A DNA stretch of 64,000 nucleotides from Dugong dugon (lineage: Eukaryota > Chordata > Mammalia > Sirenia > Dugongidae), in the NCBI GenBank assembly GCA_030035585.1, contig CM057464.1, positions 33,577,365-33,641,364 on the forward strand, written 5' to 3'. Positions within the stretch are counted from its first letter, which is position 1. Every line of letters starts with the position of its first letter. A model generated the notes under the pieces. That model saw only the letters and a list, made by a program, of their open reading frames with translations. It searched no databases and was not told the origin of the DNA. Below are positions 57,230 through 64,000 of the stretch, piece after piece. Position numbers and translations under genes: made by a program.

Positions 57230-57990
57230 TTTTTAGTGCATCTGTTCTACTTCCTAGAATAGGTGTAGTGCCTGAAGTCTTAAAAGCTTGCAAGCAGCAT
57301 CTGAGGTACAATTGGTCTGTATCCACCTGAAGCAACATAGCAAGGAGAGTCAGGAATAGGAGGAGGAAATGGAATATGTGGCTAATTGCCTCCATGAACA
57401 ACTGCCTCCGTTGCCATGAAGCCAGAACTGGATGGCACCTGGCTACCACTACTGAATATTTTGATCTAAGAACCTATAGAAGAATCTTGATCAAAGGGTG
57501 TGTGTGTTTGTGTGTGTGTGTCAGGGGTGGGGATGGGGTGGTGTGGGGTATGGATGTGGAACAGAATTTCAAATTCTCATTGACTCCAGACTTTCTGGAG
57601 CCATGGTGGCTGGGTGAACCCCCGAAACTACTGCCTAAGATAATCTTTACACCGTAAACTAAAAATATCCCCTGAAGTCTTCTTATAACCAAACAATAGG
57701 TTAGCTTAATTAGTAAAGAATATCTGCCTTGAGCATTGTGCTCTTTAAAAGAACTATCTATATGGGATCAAACTGACAATCCCAACTAGAAAGGTCAGAT
57801 TAGTAAGCTTACAGGGCAGTGAGTTTATGTTAATAGGGGAGGAACAATTCAGAAAACAAGGGTGAGAACAGATGTACAACTTGAATGTAATCAATGTCAC
57901 TGAATTGGACATGTAGAAACTGTTAAATTGGTGTATGTTTTCCTGTGTATATTTTCAAAAACAATAAAATAAGAAAGAAAGAAAAACCAA
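57230..57990 (+). mobile_element. Older afrotherian L1 3' end (B module only)
   Basis: GAAGTCTTAAAAGCTTGCAAG and AACTGGATGGCACCTGGC match 48920-49100 and 63150-63335. The element ends with GTAATCAATGTCACTGAATTG, ACATGTAGAAACTG and AACAATAAAATAAG. A (TG)n tract lies at 57500-57520. Confidence 0.82.
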
Positions 57991-58224
57991 AAAGAAAGAA
58001 AGAGAAGTAATTGCTGGGATTTTTTTTTTTTCCCAAAACAAAAACAGTCAAGTATCATTAATTTCATAAGGTTTAACCTAATAGAAAGTCACCAGTGTGA
58101 AATGAATCCTCACTCTGTCAATTATTACCTTATTTCTGAGATGGTAAAAACTGGTGCTATTCCTGTTGCTTTACTGTGCTGGTTATTTACCTATTTTTTC
58201 TTAGCTTCACACATGTATATATTC

Positions 58225-58625
58225 AGTTCTGTAATGCCAGGGCTGGAAGCCCATAAAGTAACTTTCCAAGCCTCCTTTGGCAGCTGGCTTCCTGTTAGAT
58301 GCTGAGAAAGAAGGCATGGGCAGGAGATCAGAAGGTGGGAGCAGAGGAGAAGCTTCTGTCTCTGGAAGTGGTTACTTCCCGCTTCTGAGGCAGCAACACC
58401 TCCCTCTGTGCTCCCAGGTTCTGGTGACACAACCTGTTCCCATTTGTTACTCCAGCCCTAGAGGCACTAACTGCTTCCTGTACTTACTAATCTCTGGGTT
58501 ACCTTATCTCCCCTATTATGATTTTCCAGTCTTCTAACATCTATCGAGCCAATTTCCTGTATTAAATGTTCTCTGTTAGAATGCCTAGCACAGTTTCTCT
58601 TCCTCACAGGACCCTGATCAAAACA
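58225..58625. repeat. Possible ancient LTR or DNA-element remnant
   Basis: The end GTATTAAATGTTCTCTGTTAG with CAGGACCCTGATCAAAAC resembles old mammalian LTR ends. The family is not assigned; this is a guess from style. Confidence 0.35.
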
Positions 58626-59333
58626 TTAATCAAATTCACCAACGTCCATATTCTGCTACCTTAATGAAACCACAGGCATACAAACTACATTCTCCGATGA
58701 TAAAATAATAAAATTAGAAATAATAAAAAAAAAGATAGGCTTAGAAAGATCTCAACCCTATGTGTTTGGAAACGAAATAAAATGAGAATATAAATGTATT
58801 TCTATAAACGAACATATGGGATCTTCTCCAAAGTAGAGAGCCTGTAAGATTTCTGAACCTTAGAGAGAAGTTTAAACCTACTTGTTTGAAGAAATTGTTT
58901 TCAAATATTGGGCAAACTCTACATGCTAACATGCAATTAACATGTTACTCATAAATAAACTTTATGATCAAAGTTAGCCTTTCCAGGTCTCTCTGTGTGA
59001 AAAATTTATTAGTAGTTAGTTTTTTTAATCATTCCCTCTCTTTGAAAGTAATAAAACTACCTTTCTTTAATGAGCTAAAAAAACTTCTGGATGACTCATT
59101 TAGTTTAAATTTAGTATAATTTTACTTTTTTGAAGTAAAAAAGGTGGTATGTATGAGACAAGAAATAGAAATACATGCTTTGCTTATGTCCTCTCCAAAA
59201 ATTTTGATTTGATTCAGGATTTTGAAATGGCTATATATATACATATTTGTAGAAAAAATTGGTCAGGTAGATGAAGTATGTGAGAAAAGTGCCTCTGAAA
59301 CTCAGAAAGAAACATAGGTGTCAAACAGGCAAA

Positions 59334-59367
<34 letters not shown>

Positions 59368-60819
59368 AAATAAGGCAACCATATGGAAGAACAAAGAATT
59401 TAGTGTCACCCATTTTATTTCTAAGCTTAGTATAAACCCAGAATATACGACTTGGCTTCAAGCAAAAATCAAATGAATCATCACTGTTAACCAAAAATTA
59501 AATAAATATTACATTAAATAATTTTTTTATCCTGTAACGCTATGCTTGCTTTCCATAGCAAATATTTTGGAATAAGCAAAGAACCTTATATAAGACTAAA
59601 GATATTGCTTTAAAAATTAAAAGTAAGCATACTGGATAATATTGTTATAATAGTTAAAAGGAAGCACATTAAATTTCACTGCGTTTTTACACGTCTGTTA
59701 TTAAAATCATTTTATAATATTGCTGGTTAATGCGAAGTTATTTACTATCTATGGTACTGTTAACAGTTCTTATATGAGTTTTTCTGTTTCTATGGTAACA
59801 TGAATTACAAGGTTCAATGAAGCCAGATTCAGTAATGTGCATTTTTCTGTTATTCAAGGTGAAAAGGAAATGAAACATTTCTAACATTCATAAACTGCAG
59901 CAAATGTCTGAATTCCATTTAGAGATAAGATGATAATTACTAAAGTAATTAGAATTCTTCCTGGATGGAATTATTTTACACACAGTGGTAATTTAGATTT
60001 GGGAATGAAAGCAGGGGCCAGAGTATATTCAGCATCAGTAATTAATTACAACCAAACCAATATGCCATTCTGATACCTTGGAACAGACTGTACGTTCCTC
60101 TGTCTGCTTCAGCCTACAATATGAAAGAAAACCGGTCCCCCGCCCTTACCCCTTAAGTCAGAAAGATAAAGTGGGTGAAATCATTTTATTCAAGAGAAAA
60201 TCCAATTATAGAAATAATCAAGTTTTCCCTCTTGCTTTATTTTTCCATATTTGAAAGGGCATTCACATTAGCAGAACCAATTAAATGAATATCAGGATAG
60301 GGCAAAAACTACAAAGCTGGGCAAGTTTCTTAAATCTTTCAAAATTAAACTTTGAAAAAACACACACACTCTTATAGAAATTGTAAAGGTTCAAACCCAG
60401 ATCATAGAATTCTTTAACGGGAAAACACAATCAGAAGGTGACTAAACATCAGGAAGAATGATTTGTAAAATTATGCAGTCATAATGCAGTTACCTGTAAT
60501 ATCAAGTCCACTATTAATAAGAAATTAGGCAAATTGCTACTTTTAATGGAAGTGTTATTATGAAGAAATAGCATTCAGAGACCTTAGATTTCAAGTCTTA
60601 TACCATTCTAAAATGCAATTTTTATAGCATCGTCAATAAATAATACCTATTGAATAGGGGGATATACATACATCCAGAAACAATATCTATGTAATACAAA
60701 TGATAAAATTCATCAAATTAAAATACAGTAATAGGATTATTGAAAAGTGCTTTCTTTATTCCTTATCAGTTAAACTCATGTTTTAAAAAAAAAATTCAGT
60801 TTACTCTAAAAAACTAGAT
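58626..60819. other. Repeat-poor intron
   Basis: About 2.2 kb with no SINE, LINE or LTR. A long A run lies at 59339-59366. It contains GTTTCTATGGTAAC at 59786-59799, one mismatch from an RFX X-box, and several TAATTA-type motifs near 59935-60050. Regulatory function is speculation. Confidence 0.5.
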
Positions 60820-61037
60820 CAGGGTTTAGCAAATTATGGCCTGTGTGCCAAATCCTACTGCTGCCTGTTTTTATATAAAGTTTTACCGAAACACAGTCAC
60901 ATCCACTTATTTTCATACTGTCTAGGGCTGCTTCCCTACAAGAGCATAGTTGAGTAGTTGCAACAGAGACTTTATGGTCCACAAAGTCGAAAGTATTTAC
61001 TATCTGGTTTTTTACAGAAAAAGTTTGCCAACCCCTG
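60820..61037. mobile_element. hAT-type MITE
   Basis: The inverted ends are CAGGGTTTAGCAAATTATGG and TTTGCCAACCCCTG. The 8-bp duplications AACTAGAT (60812-60819) and ACCTAGAT (61038-61045) agree at seven positions. Same family as 2681 and 8754. Confidence 0.92.
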
Positions 61038-61045
61038 ACCTAGAT

Positions 61046-61678
61046 CAATAGTATTTTTGTGTGCATAGGAATCACATCAGGATCGTGTAAAACGTGCCAA
61101 GTCTCAACCTTTATCCTCAGATTCTACCAAACCAGGCCCAGACTCTGATTTTTGGTAAGTAATCCAAGGACATGCCACGTACTACCTTATAAGTAACAAA
61201 TCTTGATACTTGCCTGACTTCAATTTATGGAATGCATTATTTATATTTTACACTTAATCTCTGGAAAGGAAATCCCTAATGTATGAAGTCTGCTGGTTTC
61301 CTCCCTAACATTCTGCATCATGTCTTACAATCAATTTAGGATCCAAGTTGAGGGACAAACTTAGCAAACTTAGCTGGGTAGTGACAAATAATAGCTCACA
61401 TAATATTTTAAAAGTAATTTTAATACTTTCACCAGGTTCAAATTTTGAAAGGTATAGATATGTATACAGTGAAAAGTCTCCATCCTGTCCTATCCCTGTT
61501 TCCCATATGGATGGGAACCACCCAACTCTTTTTTTTTTTTTCTCATAATACTTTAATAAACAAAATGGCTGACATATGAAACTCAACCCAGTTGAGGTTC
61601 ACTCCAGCATATGATGCTAAAAAAGCTGCTAGTAAATGATTAGAATGTTTCATAAATAAATAAGATCTATGTGAAAGT
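61046..61678. other. Unique intron
   Basis: A MER5-like phrase (AGGAATCACATCAGGATCG) near 61068-61150 is possible. A T run lies at 61530-61541. Confidence 0.4.
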
Positions 61679-61842
61679 AGGAACCCTGGTGGCACAGTGG
61701 TTAAGAGCTTGACTGCTAACCAAAAGGTCGGCAGTTCAAATCCACCAGCAGCTCCTTGGAAACCCTATGGGGCAGTTCTACTCTGTTCTATAGGGTCGCT
61801 ATGAGTCAAAATCGACTGGACAGCACCGGGTTTGGTTTTTGG
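61679..61842 (+). mobile_element. AfroSINE short form
   Basis: The head is GGAACCCTGGTGGCACAGTGG, box B is GGCAGTTCAAATCC and the deletion junction is CAGCTCCTTGGAAACCC. It ends GGGTTTGGTTTTTGG. Confidence 0.95.
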
Positions 61843-62109
61843 TATGCGAGAGTAACTAAATCTCTTTCTAGCAACACTTAAAAAAATTAATAGACAAAAA
61901 TTGAAAGTTATTTTTCCACTGAAAGTAGTTTAAACATTTCCCAATAACACCACTTAAATTATTAATCAGCTTATTGTAAATAAAATTTAACAGCAAATAA
62001 TTTAGAGGCTCATTCAAGTCTTCTTGAGTTCCAAATTCCAAATTGGTGGAGTTGGGATTAATGCAACATTACTTAATACTTAAAAATGATTACTGAGCAA
62101 TATAATTTT
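61843..62109. other. Unique AT-rich intron
   Basis: Nothing recognised. Confidence 0.4.
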
Positions 62110-62272
62110 AAACCTTGGTGGCGTAGTGGTCAAGAGCTACGGCTGCTACAAAAAGGTTGGCAGTTCAAATCCACCAGGCACTCCTTGGAAACCCTACCAG
62201 GCAGTTCTACTCTGTCCTTTAGGGTCACTAGGAGTTGGAATAGACTCGACGGTAACGGGTTTGGTTTTTGGT
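62110..62272 (+). mobile_element. AfroSINE short form
   Basis: AAACCTTGGTGGCGTAGTGG, GGCAGTTCAAATCCACCAGG and GACTCGACGGTAACGGG, then a T/G tail. Confidence 0.93.
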
Positions 62273-62486
62273 TTATTACTATTTAAATGAAAATAAATTG
62301 TCTTCCTCTTGGTAAAGGCAGGTTAAAGAGGAAAAATGGTATTTAAGATCTATACCTAGAGATGAAAACTGGAGTTGGGAAAAATACCAAAGTATTCCCA
62401 ATTTTTAATGGAATTCACTGGGAAATGGTGTCCCTACAAACAACTTTGTTAGAGCCAGGGTTTGACCCTTTGCTGAGAACTTGCCT

Positions 62487-62597
62487 TTTCACCCCAGATA
62501 GAGTGAATCAGAATCTACATTTTAACAAGATCCCCAGATGATTCTTGAGGATTCTGCTAAAATGTAGATTCTGATTCACTCTGTCGGGGGTGGAAAT
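62487..62597. repeat. Perfect 25-bp inverted repeat within MER5-like sequence
   Basis: The left arm 62500-62524 and right arm 62558-62582 are exact reverse complements, separated by 33 nt. Pairing extends imperfectly outward to about 62487 and 62597. Both arms resemble the GATTCTGATTCA region of MER5-type elements in opposite orientation. Confidence 0.92.
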
Positions 62598-63137
62598 GCA
62601 GTGGGTCAAAGCAGAATGAACCGGTTCCAAGCCATGATTAGAGCACACCTATCTTCCCCTACTTCCTAAGTAACCTGGGCTTCCAGTACTCATTTATAAA
62701 ATGAAACAGATAAACTATGTGGTTTATAAATTTACCTCTGATGCTAATAACATATTAGTTCACTCACTGATTTCTTCCAATTCTTAAATAATGATAACTC
62801 TAACCAATATGCACCACATATCAAAGAACAGCTAATGTTTACCACTTGTATGTACCCTACCACAGTTGGTATGTGCCATATTTGTTTTCTCAGGAAACTG
62901 AACCTTTTCTTAGCTCTAAGAGGTGTGAGCAAAGAAAACTCAGGTGGTGAAGTAATTTGTCACTCATCACTGTAATCTCTGGGAATTAGGGACACTGTCA
63001 TGGCTTTGGTGAAAATAGGAAGATAAAAAGCAACTTGCCAATATTTATTCATGACAATGGACAGTCTCAATCTCAGTATATAAATGAAGAGAAAAACAAT
63101 GGTTTGAAATAAATTTAGAACAAGAAAACAAAAAGGA
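62598..63137. other. Unique intron
   Basis: Nothing recognised apart from the palindrome before it. Confidence 0.4.
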
Positions 63138-63772
63138 TATTTGGTGAGCATCTGGCATCTTAAAAGCTTGAGCAGCCATCTAAGCTCCAGTGGTCCCACC
63201 CAGTCTGGAGCAAGAGAGAATGAAGAAAACAAAAGACACAAGGGCAAGATTAGAACAAAGGACTAATGGACCACAAGTACTGTAGCCTCCACCAGAATGA
63301 GTCCAGCACAACTAGATGGTACCTGGCTACCACCGCCGACTGCTCTGACAGAGATCCCAATAGCAGGTCCTGGGCAGAGCTAGAGAAAATTGTAGAACGA
63401 AATTCTAACTCCCAAAAAAAGATAAGACTTACTGGTCTGACAGAGACTGGAGAAACCCTGAGAGTATGGCCCCTGGACACCCTCTTAACTCGGAAATGAA
63501 GTCACTCTTGAGGTTCACCCTTCAGCCAAAGATTAGACCGGTCCATAAAACAAAATGAGACTAAACAGGTACACCAGCTCAGGGTCAAGGACAGAAAGAG
63601 AGGAGCGGACAGGATAGCTAGTAACGGGGAACCCAAGGTTGAGAAGGGGAGTGCTGACCTGTCGTGGGGTTGACAACCAATGTCACAAAACAATGTGTGT
63701 ATTAATTATTTAATGAGACACTAATTGGCTCTGTACACCTTCATTTAAAGTACAGTTAAAAAAAAAAAAAAA
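63138..63772 (+). mobile_element. Afrotherian L1 3' end (A module only)
   Basis: CATCTTAAAAGCTTGAGCAG, CACCAGAATGAGTCCAGCAC, GAGAGTATGGCCCCTGGACAC and TTTAATGAGACACTAATTGG, then an A run at 63757-63771. It is collinear with 48920-49543. It stops after the first A module, with no B or second A. Confidence 0.92.
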
Positions 63773-64000
63773 GGGTGAGTTTGAGGGGACAGTTGGCAGA
63801 TAATGTTCTCCAAAGTGTAGCCCTAATTAACCTTTCCATTTTCACCCAATTCTGGTTGACAAGATTCATACTGGAACTACTTCCTCCCTAAGCAATCCCC
63901 TAGCACAATCTATTAGCACCTGTCCATACTATTCATTCTCTGTGACCCACCTCTCTGATAAAATTATTCTTGATTTTCTCTCCACATCTCAACTCATTCA
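63773..64000. other. Intron to window end
   Basis: Nothing recognised. Confidence 0.4.

Noticed and set aside
57376-57657. 93-residue frame with a cysteine/glycine-rich stretch
   Set aside because: It spans a (TG)n microsatellite in an L1 3'UTR.

Overview
The window looks like non-coding euchromatic DNA from an afrotherian mammal, most likely a paenungulate such as an elephant. It is AT-rich, lacks bacterial-style gene packing and is saturated with retroelements. The diagnostic repeat is a tRNA-derived SINE with a head like GAGCCCTGGTGGCACAGTGG and a tail like GGGTCGCTATGAGTCGGAAT, which I recognise as AfroSINE. Many copies are the shortened form lacking a ~45-bp internal block, described in the literature for hyrax, sirenian and elephant lineages. 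RTE/BovB-type LINE ends and a lineage-specific L1 with its own 5' and 3' UTRs fit this. Species is inferred, not proven.

One protein-coding exon is convincing: 40760-40940 on the minus strand, with good splice sites, encoding 60 residues of the radical-SAM domain of CDKAL1, the tRNA methylthiotransferase that makes ms2t6A37. The whole window is therefore probably intron of CDKAL1, transcribed right to left. Everything below 40760 is the downstream intron and everything above 40940 the upstream intron. I did not find a second exon, but short exons without an ATG could be missed by eye.

Layout. 1-9 kb: sparse intron with AfroSINEs, two hAT-type MITEs and an old L1 3' end. 9-25 kb: L2 and MIR relics, two solo LTRs and a dense AfroSINE cluster (13-18 kb). 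25-33 kb: mostly unique AT-rich intron with one old L1 3' end and one MaLR LTR. 33.5-39 kb: an old L1 broken by later insertions, then an afrotherian L1 5'UTR/ORF1 copy carrying a nested L1 3' end. 40-43 kb: the CDKAL1 exon with AfroSINEs on both sides. 45.3-49.9 kb: a second afrotherian L1 with nearly complete ORF1 but almost all of ORF2 deleted. 50.6-53.2 kb: an old L1 ORF2 interrupted by an L1 3' end, two RTE fragments and an AfroSINE. 53.9-64 kb: MIRs, an AfroSINE dimer, a third solo LTR, further L1 3' ends, a repeat-poor stretch (58.6-60.8 kb) and a short palindrome.

No novel multi-gene system is visible. The most unusual signals are structural: AfroSINE dimers each enclosed by one target-site duplication, an L1 3'UTR that repeats its terminal module, a ~290-bp L1 segment spliced into an AfroSINE without retroposition marks, oppositely oriented AfroSINEs flanking the CDKAL1 exon, and a near-absence of sense-oriented LINEs and LTRs.
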